Origin: Bactrocera neohumeralis
Lineage: Eukaryota > Arthropoda > Insecta > Diptera > Tephritidae
DNA: 64,000 nucleotides
NCBI RefSeq assembly: GCF_024586455.1
Contig: NC_065921.1
Span: forward strand, 27,773,135 to 27,837,134
Direction of reading: 5' to 3'
The notes under the pieces are model-generated. The model was given only the letters and a program-made list of their open reading frames with translations. It was not told where the DNA came from and did not search any database. Numbering within the stretch: position 1 is the stretch's first letter; every line of letters starts with the position of its first letter. This document shows positions 39,931 through 52,175 of this stretch, piece by piece. The position numbers and the translations under genes were made by a program.

Positions 39931-41940
39931 GTTAAGACAAAGCAACGTTAGCAGCAATTACTAAGACCAAGTCCGAAAAAAGATGAGAGAGCTGCAGGCC
40001 AGTCACAAAATCCTATTGGGATAATGGGTCTCTTGATGGCGCACAAATCATCACTGTAGAACCCCTATGTATTTAAAGTTGGCTGAAACCAGATGTAGGG
40101 AAACTTCTCACCTTATTGGTTACGCATATGTGAGGTTTTACTAGAAGGTACTTGTGATGCACGAAGAGTCACTCAACAAATTCATTTTTTTCTACGAAAT
40201 ATTGTACCTAACGCAACTACTTATCCTTTTGACTGACTCCATTGAAACTATTGACCACTTGTCTCCAAACATTACACCGGTGAACAAAAACTAAATTTTT
40301 GGGTAGTATGCCATTTATCCCACAATAAATATGACCCCTTATGTATTGACCGAAACGTCTAATTTCCCAAGCACTTGTAATCGTTTCTAATAATTCATTG
40401 TCATTAACGACCGCTGCCGAAACGTGTTGTTCCCCAATTTTACCCCTTCCATCTATCTTCCCCGCACGAGATCGCCTCTACGTACCTCGTTTGCGTTTGA
40501 TCTTTTCACGCTCTCTATTAGTGGGAGAAATTCGTGCTTTTCTCTTTTTCGAAAGTGTATTTCCTATTTGCTCTTCTAAATTTTACCTTTCCCTAGCTGT
40601 ATCTTGGCCTTCAAGGCACTTCATTCATTTCATCTTATCTGTGTCACTACATCGCATTTGCGCTTTGCAGCGCGCGCTCTCGCTCTCTCTCTCTTCGCTC
40701 ACTCTTTTTAGCCGACTCTTTTAGGGGACACATCAGCAGTGTCACCTATTTAATTGCTTGTGTATTTGTACATATGTATTCGCGATTATATGTACATTGT
40801 TGCTAATTTTTGTTCTACGAATATGGTTAGTAAATCTTAACGTAACGCTTTTGTTGTTGTTGCGGCTTTTCTATTTTTTCTTGCGCCCACTTTTGCTCTC
40901 CACGCCAGCCACATGTAGACATGTATAAGTTTAATTCCGTATTGGCATTTGTTTATGTATTTGTACAGTGGCGCTAAAAATAATAGCATGTGATGCAGCT
41001 TAATGAGATTCACGTCAGCAGGAACAATAAAAAAATAGAAAATATGAATAAGTGCTATACTCCTTGATTTCAAATGGATGCCTCCAAGACGTTAGAAATA
41101 AAATTATAAAAAAAAAAATCATCATTGTCAACAGTCCTGAAACTCGAACCCCTTCTTGCAAAGTGCTTGAATTGAGATCAGACAAGTAAGAAAGCTTCGT
41201 CAACAGATTAAATGGTCGCAAAACACTTTTCACCTTTAACATCTCTATCCGGATGGGAAACCATATAACATTTATTTTTCCTCAACGTAGAAGAATTTGG
41301 GTTTTGCGCTGGGTTTGGGACCTACTCCAATTAAGAAGAAGAAGAAAAAGAATTTTTTGATCTCGAAAGGAAATCAAGTGCAACCTACTTAACTGTAGGC
41401 TTAATATTTACGATTAATTCCCATGCTACTTGATATTGTCTAGGCTGCATCATTTACAGGCCGAGTTATCTTTAACGAACTTTTGATGATTTTACTAAGG
41501 TTTGGTTGTATTTAATAAAATTCCCTTACCCAGTTACGAACAGTTTTTAAGTATAACTCTAATCAAAGTGAAATATTTGTCTAAAACGGTCCAAGGTCAT
41601 TACATTTTATATTAAAGCTCGATGCTTAAGCGAGCTTAATTGGTTTCCTTAGGGTCGTATTTTACGTTCTGAGGATTTTAACATTGTAGTGTTTACCTGA
41701 AGGACTTCTAATATAGTAGCGACTATCTTCATCACCCTAAAGAACACCGATTGTTGTTTCTTCACATAATATTACTCTGTATGCAAACCATATGGCTTTT
41801 CCCAATGCTTATACATGTTTTATATGCTTAGATGTTAAGGTTTGGAAGTTGTACACTTCAAATTTTGAGCTTCAAGCTATCGTCGGAACTTCAAATATAC
41901 TGAAAAATTTGGGTTAGGCCAGATTGGATATATCTTGGTC
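39931..41940. other. Intergenic stretch with CT/GA-rich patch and a possible Tc1 end
   Basis: 40400-40720 is pyrimidine-rich, with a GAGA-type cluster (CTCTCGCTCTCTCTCTCTTC) at 40676-40696 preceded by GCGCGCGCT; this could bind GAGA factor. At 40963, ACAGTGGCGCTAAAAATAAT resembles the outer end of a Tc1-like element, with a weaker relative at 48747. No gene is recognised, and the pyrimidine-rich open frame at 40398-40724 is compositional. Confidence 0.45.
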
Positions 41941-41954
41941 ACTAGTAACACACA

Positions 41955-43110
41955 ACTGGCAAATAAACTGACATAAATGTAATAAAGTGGTATAAATAAA
42001 ATAATGTGGTGTAAATAAAGCAAACTGGTGAAAATGAAATAAGGTGGTTTAAAATACAAAAAGTGGTATAAGAAAAGAAAGTGGTATAAACTAAATAAAC
42101 TGGCATAAATAAAATAAAATTACTTAAATTAAATAAACTAAATAAATGACATAAAGTGGTGCGAATAAAATAATCTGGTATAAATAAAATAGGGTGGTAT
42201 AAATCAAATAAATTGGTATAAATAAATAAAAATTTCATAAATTAAATAAACTGGCATACATTACATAAAGTAGTGTGAATAAAATAAACTGGTATAAATA
42301 AAATAAAGTGGTATGAATCAAATAAATTATCACAAAAAAATAATAAGGCATAAGTGCATTAAATAAACTATAATAAGGTATTTTAATCAAATAAACGGAT
42401 ATAAATAAAATGATTTTTTAAGAAGGAACTGGTTTAAATAATTTTTTTTTATAAATCTAGTAAATTGTTTTGACAAAAAAGTGCTTTAAATGAAACTTTT
42501 TTAAACTGGTATAAATTAAATAAATTGTTTTGATAAAAAAATTGGTTTAAATCAAATGTATTTATTTATAAAAAAAAATTGGTATAAGTCAATTAAATTG
42601 TTTTGATAAGAAAAAGTGGTATAAAATACTTTACGTGGCATAAACTTTTATCTAACCAACGAGGGCAGCGGAAACAACATACAACTGGTATAAATTAAAC
42701 TAACTGGTACAAACTAAATAATGTGGCATAAATCTAATAACAAAAAATATAATATCAGCCAGTTATACCACTTCAATGAGATATCTATATAATATATTTC
42801 AATGAATTCAGCTGCTTAACGTTTTTATTAGTCCCAAATAAATTTGTTTTCAAAAAACTGGTATAAATCAAATAAATCGCTTTGATAAAAAACTGGTATA
42901 AAATACTTTATATGGCACAAAGTTTTAACTAACCAACGAGAGTAGCCGAACTAACAAACAACTGGTATAAACTAAATTAACTGGTATAAGCTTAATAAAG
43001 TGGCATTAATCTAGTAACAAAATATAATATAAACCAGTTATACCAATTGAGGAATCTATGTATATAATATATTTTATCAAATTCAGTTGCTTGACTTTGT
43101 TATTAATCCC
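41955..43110. repeat. Degenerate TGGTATAAATAAAATAAA minisatellite with a larger duplication
   Basis: From 41955 to about 42340 the words TGGTATAAATAAAATAAAG/C recur every 19-40 bp. From 42430 to 43110, longer units of about 270 bp repeat: both contain AACCAACGAG(G/A)G and CAACTGGTATAAA, AATATAATAT...CCAGTTATACCA and TTGCTTAAC/TTGCTTGAC-type ends (about 42590-42840 versus 42860-43110). The opposed TGGTATAA and TTATACCA make small inverted repeats. No protein is encoded. Confidence 0.7.
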
Positions 43111-43579
43111 ATGTACATATGTATTTTTTTGACAAGAAAATCAAGCTTATTGTACATACTGCTATTTTTTCACCAACACTGTTTACCTTCGTCGCGCCTG
43201 CTCATGTATGTATGCATCGGTGTGTATGTGCCGAGTATGTCATTCTTACCCATTCTTCGCGTTCCTACAATTTGTTGTTTGCCAGCTGACTTACTACTTT
43301 TGCTGAGCTTGTAGAGCATGTCAGGGATTCGCAACGTTTGGCGAGCGGCGGCAGCGAACACAGTTTGTATATGCGGACACATTTCGGCACACGGACTGCT
43401 TTCGTATAGAAAACGTCTTCGTTCGCACATCAGTTGTTCGTCACATGTTCGACGTGAATGAATATCAACCCGTACATGTCGTCTGATACGTAACGAGTCA
43501 AAAGAAGAATAGAAAACTGTATATTCCAAATTAGCTAATCAAAGAAACGAAATATTTTTTGTATAATTCCTGTCTTTTT

Positions 43580-44182
43580 CGTGTGTTTAGTGCAGGCGCA
43601 ATTCCACTGTGCCACTTAAGCGTTCTCTTTCGTGCTTTTACGCTGCATACATTCTGCATAAAACCGCAATTCTCGAAAAGTCAATGAAAATTGCAAATTG
43701 GTGCAAATTTAAGTGCTGGTGAAAAGTGTTAATGCGTAAGGGCAGCGCTCAAATCCACTGGGCGAAGTGAAAGGTGCATACATTGTTTATATGCTACATA
43801 CAAACACGCTTACATATATGTATGTGTAAATGTGTGTTTGTGATTCCTAAGCTGTGTCTGTGCTGTGTTTCATGAGTGAATTGGAAAATTCGTAAAGAAA
43901 AATTATTCGCAACAAATCTGTTCAGTGCGTATGAAGAATAATATTTCCGACCACGTTGTGTTGAATTTGTCATAGAAAGAAGCAAAAATAACAATAACAA
44001 AAAACGTGCGCGTGCTACAACAATAACAGCTGGCAAAAAAAAATCGACGAAAGCTACCAACAAACGCTCGAAGTTCAGTTCGGGCGCGCAAAACATAACA
44101 ACAGTAATTCGTGTCGCTGGCGAAGTAAACAGTGTGCTTGAGTGCGTGTTGTTGCAGCAGCGAGTTAACCTTCAAGGAAAAA
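43580..44182 (+). other. Candidate noncoding first exon (5' UTR) of a gene continuing to the right
   Basis: This is a GC/CpG-richer island in AT-rich DNA, ending in a good donor, AAGGAAAAA/GTATGTGC, at 44182/44183. It lacks a long plus-strand frame, is rich in CAACA/AACAA words like fly leader exons, and lies upstream of a second leader-like exon beginning at 63425. The start is not defined; CAGTG initiator-like words are at 43921 and 44129. The alternative is a GC-rich relic. Confidence 0.35.
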
Positions 44183-45076
44183 GTATGTGCAATTCGTTTG
44201 CTTATAATTACATTTTTTTAGGATTTAATTTATGCAAAAAGTCAACGCAATATTGCCACCAATAATTCACTTTAGTGTTACAACAAGTCGTTTGTATAAA
44301 TTTGCCGATTTGCCTTTGCCACCTTCTTATCGCCTCGCTTTTTGCACACGTTTTTGCTCTACCGTTGCTTATCAACGCACACTCTTGTTTCTTTTGTTTT
44401 CCAAATTTATCAATTAGTGTACGCATTTCGCTTCTTTTGCAGTTTCTTGTTGATTTAGCAAGCTAAGTAGCGTTTACTAGAATCCACGCTCGTATTTTAG
44501 TGATGTCTGGAAAATTCTGGAATTTGCACTTTACATTAGACGCCAGAAGACAGGGCGTAAATACCACCTTGTATGTGCAGATTATTACATTAAATTACAT
44601 TTGGTGGGGACGTTGATTTGGAGTAAAAATTTTGAGGTTAGTGTGTGGCATATTCGAAAAGCCAGAAAAGAAGAAAAGTATTCGTGATCTAGAGCATTAG
44701 AAACTAGAAAAAAAACATTAAATTTGGTGCACAAAGCTATAACACCCTACACATATGACAGGTTACTTACCGATCCATACATGGTTAGAAATAAGAGCCC
44801 TTGGCCCGTTAATATCCGGGTCAATTGCGGTATCGTAGAACCGGCTTCTTCTTCTTTTCCTTGGTAGTGTTTTTTACGTGACGGGTCCCAAACCCATCGT
44901 ACAACCCTGTAGAGGTGATGTTTCTCACTTTAGCTCGCCTTCAAACGCATGTTTTTTGGCTATCCAGGAGATACTTGGTCAAAGACCGGAAGTCGTGAGC
45001 TGCTTAATCCATATGTAAAAGAATCGTTTCGGGTCACTCCCAAGTTAATGGCAATCAGAGAACTTTCCTCACTTGC
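44183..45076. other. Unassigned intergenic stretch (start of putative 19-kb intron)
   Basis: No conserved frame is seen. A fragment of the dispersed ACCGG repeat (TTAATATCCGGGTCAATTGC...GTAGAACCGGC) lies at 44811-44850 in reverse orientation. The remainder has no recognised similarity. Confidence 0.45.
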
Positions 45077-45079
45077 GTG

Positions 45080-45400
45080 AACTTCTACACTTGGCTCCAT
45101 CCTCCAAAGTCTGAAAGTATTCGACGCAGTACACGCCGGGGGAAGCAGAGGAAGAGGACCTCCTACTGTAGCAGGTTAAACTCCTACTTATTCGAAATAG
45201 ACCTTGCCGTACAAAAATTATGTCCTGCATATAATGTGAATCCGCATGACACTAATCATCTCTTTGCATGCCCTATGAAACCAACTCACTAAAAACCTCT
45301 CCCCTTGTAGGCCGAACGCGTCGAACCCGCTCGTTTCCTGGGAATACTGTTAAGTGATTTCAATGACAGCTCTCCCGAACAGGGTTGATAATCGGTATAA
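45080..45400 (+). pseudogene. Non-LTR retrotransposon relic, second copy of the 31.9-kb family
   Basis: A frame reading TSYCSRLNSYLFEIDLAVQK, LCPAYNVNPHDTNHLFACPM and KPTH, then a stop and a frame with RFLGILL-type residues, matches the end of the relic at 31880-32722 (YCSRLD..., HLFACLVNPTHL). The C-P-C--H-H-C spacing resembles the terminal zinc-knuckle-like region of R1/jockey elements. It ends in a GGTATAACAACAAAAAC tail. Confidence 0.7.
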
Positions 45401-45559
45401 CAACAAAAACCACCCCTCACAGATGCATTCATTATAAGAGCGCTACAAAAGTTTTTTTTTTAATATAAGAAATATTACTGTGAATTTTTTTCCCCAATAT
45501 AATAATGAAATTTTTTATTCCTGTGAAAGTACATTCGATACCAATATGTATGGAACTCA

Positions 45560-46110
45560 TTTTCTTTTGCATGCCCACCACGGGCACGCTTGCAGCAGTC
45601 CAGACGCTGAACCAAATTTTCGACGGTTTTCATGCATAAATCGGCTGATACTGCTGCAATTTCGATATTCGTTCCATATTCATACGAAGTTTATCAATCG
45701 CCGCTGGGTTGTTGGCATATAGACTTGACGTAGCCTCATAGCAATTAGTTTAACGACATCAAATCGCACGACCGATGTGGCCAATTCACTGGGCCATTTC
45801 ATGAGATAACATGTTCATTAAACTTGGTTTTCAATAAATCGATTGTGACATTCGCTGTGTGGCTTATGGCGCCGTCCTTTTGGAATTGCTGCCTGACTAA
45901 TAACGCATATTTTGCTTGTTGACGAAGGCATTCAGCCAGAAATGAGCCTCGTCGCTGAAGATGATTTTTCGATGAAAATCCGGATCATTTTCAAGTTGTT
46001 GCTCAGCCCAATTCACGAACATACGAAGATTCCGGTGGTCAAGCGGCTTCAGTTCCTGTGTCAATTTGATCTTGTAAGGATGTAGGCCAAGAGCTTTTCG
46101 CAAAATTCTT
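45560..46110 (-). pseudogene. mariner-type transposase relic with DDE segment
   Basis: Minus-strand frame: LGLHPYKIKLTQELKPLDHR, MFVNWAEQQLENDPDFHRKI and IFSDEAHFWLNAFVNKQNMR, including the catalytic Asp in SDEAHFWLN. Further down on the same strand, broken pieces of the NGPVNWPHRSCDL region follow at 45720-45830. The reading frame is interrupted, so it is inactive. Confidence 0.7.
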
Positions 46111-46489
46111 AGCTCGTCCCGTTGATCATTTATTTGTATATTTTTTTTATAAAGTCCCCGACCTTTCCTTCTGGGTATTACAAATTTCGTGGCAAACTTT
46201 ATATGTATAACCTGTTCAGAGTATAAAAATATTACGTCAGTTTAATACTACTTTTATTGTTTTATTATTTTTTTTTTTGTAGTAAGTTTGATAGAAAAAT
46301 CTTTTATTTCGTGTCGTCATGAATGGCCTTGTTTACAGTAACGAGGAAAGTTTGACAGTTTTACTAGGCTGTCACTTCCAATTCTCTGACATTGCCTATC
46401 GCAATCTCTGATCTGATAAGTTTTTGTTGCAATTAAATTTTTCTTTTATTTTGCTACATTTTAGAAATATTTTAATCTTAGCAAAAGTA

Positions 46490-47082
46490 TCGGGTGATTT
46501 TTTAAGAGCTTGATAACTTTTTTTAAAAAAAAAACGCATAAAATTTGCAAAATCTCATCGGTTCTTTATTTGAAACGTTAGATTGGTTCATGACATTTAC
46601 TTTTTGAAGATAATTTCGTTTAAATGTTGACTCATGTGGTTTCAACAAGAATGGCGCTACATGCCACACAGCTCGCGATTCTATGGCCATTTTGAGGGAA
46701 AACTTCGGAGAACAATTCATCTCAAGAAATGGACCCGTAAGTTGGCCACCAAGATCATGCGATTTAACGCCTTTAGACTATTTTTTGTGGAGCTACGTCA
46801 AGTCTAAAGTCTACAGAAATAAGCCAGCAACTATTCCAGCTTTGGAAGACAACATTTCCGAAGAAATTCGGGCTATTCCGGCCGAAATGCTCGAAAAAGT
46901 TGCCCAAAATTGGACTTTCCGAATGGACCACCCAAGACGCAGCCGCGGTCAACATTTAAATGAAATTATCTTCAAAAAGTAAATGTCATGAACCAATCTA
47001 ACGTTTCAAATAAAAAAGAACCGATGAGATTTTGCAAATTTTATGCGTTTTTTTATTTATCAACTCTTAAAAAATCACCCGA
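46490..47082 (+). mobile_element. Internally deleted mariner-type element, 593 bp, TA flanked, TIRs about 145 bp
   Basis: Begins TCGGGTGATTTTTTAAGAG after TA (46488-46489) and ends AAAAATCACCCGA before TA (47083-47084). The outer roughly 145 bp at each end are inverted copies, with only small indels, sharing AAATTTGCAAAATCTCATCG and GAAACGTTAGATTGGTTCAT. Between them is one open frame (46683-46982): MAILRENFGEQFISRNGPVS, WPPRSCDLTPLDYFLWSYVK and MDHPRRSRGQHLNEIIFKK, that is, the transposase C-terminus only. It is non-autonomous, but the ends are well preserved and could be mobilised in trans. Confidence 0.88.
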
Positions 47083-47749
47083 TATTAGAGAGACGCTGGT
47101 ACACATCCTCTAGATCATGATCTCTTGTCCGGCCTTATTTAGAGCTCGGCTTATACCATGTTCAGACCGACACTTAATCACATGTTTACAGCTGTTGAGT
47201 GGTTTATCCCACTAATCTTATAAATTTATCAAGATTTCGCCATACAAAAATGACAGTTCGAAATCACTTCATCGGAGTGATTTGAAACTGATCCACGCTA
47301 AATCTTTCTGTGCGACTCTGATTTTGCGCCATCTACTTGTCAGCATTGGAAATCTATTACATTATCACAGCTGATTTAGAAACTACAAAGGGAAAAAATG
47401 TAAACAATCAAATTTTTTTAAAGCAATGAATCTAATTTCACCCGAAAATCGACTTAACAAATGAAAAAATGCGTCCATTATTTCCATTAAATGGAAAATA
47501 TATAAAAGAAGACGGCTTTTATTTCAAAATACCATATGAAAGTGTTTTTTTTTTTATTTAATAAATATTAAGCGATGTGAATTCTTGAATGACAAAAACA
47601 GCTGTTTTTTCATCTTTCCAACGGCAGTGAGAACGGGCTAATTAGTGAATGTAATTAAATGTAGTCTAATCCCTTTAAATTTTCGCCCTGAACATGGTAT
47701 TAGATATCTAAGAGCTTCGCAGTTCTAGGGACGACGTAAACTTCAGCTC

Positions 47750-48340
47750 GTACTAATAATGAACCTTCATCTGGCATTGCAAAAGACCTGTATGTTTATG
47801 TGTGGTGTAACAGCCAGCCAGTGTAACCCAACCAAAAAAAATTTGAAAAACGCTTCCAGGCAAAAAACTGGTACAAGGTTTTGAAGTCCTGTTTTGATAA
47901 AGCCAATCCAAAAAATGTTGCAAAGATCGGTACAAGGAATAGTGCGAAAGTGCCAAGTTTGGAGAATATCTTGGGTGTGGTAGCACATCGCATTCAAGTT
48001 GCAAAAGCATTTGGCATGTCATTAAACTTGTATGAGGTTTCGCATTAGCCTGGTGGAACACAACACTTTTTTATATTGATCAATTCTGGCCGCTTCTCTT
48101 TGAGTGCATCACTGAATTTGCCCAGCTGGTCACAATACACTTCAGTGACTATCGGCCTTTTTTAGTGACTATCGGCCTTCGAAGTAGCTTGAGCTACTTC
48201 ATCCTTTTAGACCATGATCTCTTGTGCTTTACATTTTTTGAAAACTATCCATGTTTCGTCGTGGATAATTTTTTTCACGTTTGTTAAACAAATTACAGTC
48301 GTTAATGTGACAAAGCAAACTTTGTTTTATAAGAACATGA
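47750..48340 (-). pseudogene. mariner transposase relic
   Basis: Minus-strand pieces in order: KIIHDETWIVFKKCKAQE (first catalytic Asp, DETW), an interrupted middle with DALKEKRPELIN, then HQANAKPHTSLMTCQMLLQL (the usual D of HxDNA(R/K)PHT reads A here), and PRYSPNLALSHYSLYRSLQH with FLDWLYQ. These are mariner-family signatures (HDNARPHTS, YSPDLAPSDYHLF). Both catalytic residues of the second and third blocks are mutated (D to A, D to N) and stops are present, so it is dead. Confidence 0.8.
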
Positions 48341-49799
48341 GGAACCAATATCATTTCATAAGCTTCGAAATTAATCCAAGACGTTGCATGTGCTTGTGTA
48401 GGAGCAAGTTAGACAAATTTAATCTTCCATTAACCTCTTGAGTTCGACGATTTGTTTCGATTAACGTGTAAGCTTGAAAAGTCTTTTCGGAACTTAGTGC
48501 ATACTGAAGATCGAAATTGCCGCAACGAAACCAAGTTTGACATTAGCATTCGGTCAACACATCGCATAATTTTCTTCGATAAAGCAGTTGAGTGGGAAGT
48601 TGGCTGCTAAAAAATTCTATAAGATAAGCTGTTGTCATCAAACGAAATTACTTCGTGTACGACCCAAAATTTATCCACCGAATAGCCTTTTTGTCACATA
48701 GTTAGGCTATATACCACCATGGTATATGGTATATATTTGGTACCTACAGTGGCGAGCAAAATTGAGTGCATGTTTACGACGCAGAATTTCGTCACCCTTA
48801 AAATCATAATCACAAGCAAATTCAAAAATATTTTTTGTATTACTTTTATTATTTAATTCTTAATAAATTCAAAGCAAAAGCAATGATGATAGAGATGAAT
48901 TCGAAGAGACTTAAAGTAAAAACGAAAAATAACCGCATAAACTCAACTTTGCGCGTTGCACTTTTCCACCTATTTTCGCTTTCTTACTTCTTTTCTCTTT
49001 ATATCATTAAGGCGCATTTAGTCAAACTTTCTTTCTAAAATAGTTTTCGATGTCATTTTACAATTAAGACGTCTTTTTTCTTGCCAAAACCATCCTCAAA
49101 AGAGCATAATTTTCTCCATTGCTTTTAAATACTTTTTCAATGAATTGCAAATTTGTCTCGTCTAATTTTCATATTTATAAAAAATTAGTGGTATGAATAC
49201 CTCTTCAGTTCTTTTTGCGTTTTGAAAGTAAAAATAATTAAATAAGTATTACAATGTGCCGCAAGCCTTTTTTACGCATCGGTTAAGCTGGTCTTTGATA
49301 TTTGGTGTAGGTTATCATTATAGTCAAAAATGTCTTAGACATTCCCTTATTCCAAATTCGACCACTTTATCCCCTCGACTTTCTAATTATTTTTCTCTTT
49401 TCTTACAATTCGTTTATGTCGCTAGCGAAGTATCTCAATTGCCGATTACCGATTTTACTTAACCCTAAAATCGTTCTTTCATAAAGTTGGTTGTAAAAGT
49501 TGTAACCTAAATAAATATGTATAAGGATTGGAAATAAAATGGGAGTTTACTTAATCATCAAAAAATATCGGTAAAGGCTTGAACAGGTCGTTCATGTTAC
49601 GTACTACTTTTCTTTTACATTTAAAGAATTGATCATTGACTTATTGGTAACTTCCGTTGTAATGACGGTCTCAAGCTATTTTTTTCTGTTTGAATAAATC
49701 TACATATATGTATATAGACTGTACTACAAAACGAATGTGTTGGATTAATTTTTTGTACTTAATTTTAACAAGTATTATAGGCGATTGTCTTCTAAATAA
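48341..49799. other. Unassigned intergenic stretch
   Basis: AT-rich and without a recognisable gene. A Tc1-end-like ACAGTGGCGAGCAAAATTGA occurs at 48747-48766. Further degenerate mariner sequence may extend to about 48600 on the minus strand. Nothing else is supported. Confidence 0.45.
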
Positions 49800-51040
49800 T
49801 AGAAAAGGAAAACTGGCCATGTTCGGGTGCAACCGAATATAAGGTTTGTTGGAAAAACCGAAATCATTAACTGTAGTATATAGGAGTTGAGGTAGTACTG
49901 ACCCGATTTCATCTATTAACTATTATGATGCCACCTACTAAAATAATGTTCCCTGGGTTTCATTAAGGTACCACACATATGTAAAATCACCAATCATATG
50001 GAGAAAGTCAGCCGGATGTTCGAGAATCCTGATATTAGTTATGTATATGTATGAGATTCTCTCTGAATTTCAATTGAATATCCCATATTGAACGATATTT
50101 TCAGTCAAAAGGTCAACTATAGATAATGGGGTCAGAATATTAGGCACCTAGGAGCTTGAGTAGTTCCGTTTGGATTTGGGCAATTTTTGGTCATAAGGAT
50201 ACTTTAAAGGAATTATTAGTGCAAAGTTTTATCCCGTTATATCAGTTGCTGCCTGATATGTGTACTGGAAAGTGAAAGAATGGTTGTAGTCTGATTTCGC
50301 TCATTTTCGCACTGTGACATAGGAATACTAAATTTAGTCGAAATCGGTTCGAGCGAGTCCCGAAATATGTGATTTCACCAAAAAGTTGGCGGTGCACGTC
50401 CATCGTTCAATTTTCACACAGGCTCCCATAAAGCCCTCCAGGCGTATTTAGTTACTGCTTTCTTGCTTTTTTAGATTTTAACAATACCGTTATATGGGGT
50501 ATATGCGGGGTTATCTTCCGATTATATTAATTTTCACACTCTTTGTGGTTGTTGCAGCTTAAGTAGTTTAAGAGATATGTACATTAAACTTATTAGAAGG
50601 CGGAGCCCAGTCCACTTTTTCAAAATTTTTTGCTCACAGATGCTACCTGATACTGCGACCCTCTGTGCCAAATAAGTGCTTGGTGTTGGAACTTTATAGA
50701 TTTTCAGTTTATGGCGTTTTGTGGGCGTGGCAGTGGTCCGATACGCCCATCCACGAACTCGTAATTTTTTTTATACTAAGGAACCAACATACCAAGTTTC
50801 ATCAACATATAGTATCTCAATTTTTACTCAAGTAACAGCTTACACGGACGGACAGACGGACAGTCATCAGGATTTCAACTCGTCTCCTCATCCTGATCAT
50901 TTATATATGTATGTACAGTACTTCAGTACTGTATGTATGTATAACCCTAAATCTATCTCGATTAGTTTTAGGTGATACGTACAACCTTTAGGTGATCAAA
51001 AGCATTATACTCTGTGGCAACATGTTCAAGAGTATAAAAA
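49800..51040. repeat. Long noncoding dispersed-repeat segment
   Basis: Contains words typical of abundant dipteran noncoding repeats: GTTCGGGTGCAACCGAATAT near 49825, TGGGCGTGGCAGTGGTCCGA near 50722, a CGGACGGACAGACGGACAG stretch near 50846 and AACATGTTCAAGAGTATAAA at the right end. The order (gene-like UTR words, GGCGTGG box, ACGGACGG box, GAGTATAAA end) recurs in many fly intergenic elements, but I cannot name the family. No coding frame. Confidence 0.5.
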
Positions 51041-51796
51041 TACTACTGTCCTCACAATATGAATTTTATATCGATCTTTCATCTATCAACACATGCGAAA
51101 ATCGGATATCAAATTCAATAAATTATATGATACAGTTTTCTAATTATGTCACTAGGTGTCACTCAACGTAGAGTGCAGGGCATGATTTAGAAAATACTAA
51201 ATTGTCAAAGCTTTCTTCCACTTTTCCTCGAAGAAACAATGGTTCTTGAAGTTTCAGAAAAACTGTGATCGGTTGAATCTACATACATACATACATATGT
51301 ACATACTTACGTCCATCCCCAACCTATTTTGTTGAAATACATATGTAGTAGTCTCTCGAGCTGAGGTTAAGTTTAAGTTAATAAAGCTATTTCAACGAAA
51401 AATGGGCGTGTTCGTGGTTTTTGGTATAGTGCAAAATATTACATATGTATGTACATACATACAGGCGTACATACCGCCTAGTCCACGCTGCCTTCACCTG
51501 ACATTGCAATTTTGTTTGTGCTTTCCTTATGAGCCAACGAACAGCCTCTAAAGTAAACCAATTTTGCGACGCATTTTTTTATTAAAAACAAAAAAAGAAA
51601 AGCAAAAAAGCAAGAAAAACAGAAATAGGTGTGATAAGTGTTGCCAAATAATCTTGTTGGTAGTTGCTGGGCTGATAAAGAGAGCAAACAAAATGCGTAC
51701 TTAAAATGCGCTGATGAGCGCGTACACTAAAAAATTTAAATGCCATACATATCTACTTGTATATACATATGTTTATGTATATATGTATGTACATTA

Positions 51797-52173
51797 GGGT
51801 GATTCAAAAAAAAAAAAATTTTGTTTTTTCAATTGGTACTCGCAAAAATAATTTTTTTTCATTGAGTTATAAAATTAATAAGAAATAAAGAATTTTTCCA
51901 AAAATAGTCAAATTTCAACCTGTAATATCTTTTAAACGGTTGGGCATTCAATTTCCTACAAAACCTAATTAACAAGATATTTTTTCAAGTAGTTGGAAGC
52001 GAGATATAAATTTTTCTATCTGATAATAAGAAAAAATAGAAAACCGTTAGGCGGAGGACCTTCCCGTTACAATTAAAAACTCATATTTGGAGAGGCTTTC
52101 TTAGAGGTGTCTAGGAACCTATTTTTGCGAGTACCAATTGAAAAAAAAAAAAAAAATTTTTTTTGAATCACCC
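51797..52173. mobile_element. MITE, 377 bp, TA target site, TIRs about 50 bp
   Basis: Ends GGGTGATTCAAAAAAAA and TTTTTTTTGAATCACCC, each flanked by TA (51795-51796 and 52174-52175). The inverted ends continue through a polyA/T tract into CAATTGGTACTCGCAAAAAT on the left and its complement on the right. The interior has no coding capacity. The TA duplication points to mobilisation by a Tc1/mariner transposase. Confidence 0.85.
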
Positions 52174-52175
52174 TA

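Noticed and set aside
40398..40724. 108-codon frame on the plus strand
   Set aside because: Pyrimidine-rich composition; no domain. More likely a GAGA/CT-rich regulatory patch.
43170..43529. 119-codon minus-strand frame
   Set aside because: GC-richer region near a possible promoter, but no recognisable domain, no splice context and no repeats of coding bias.
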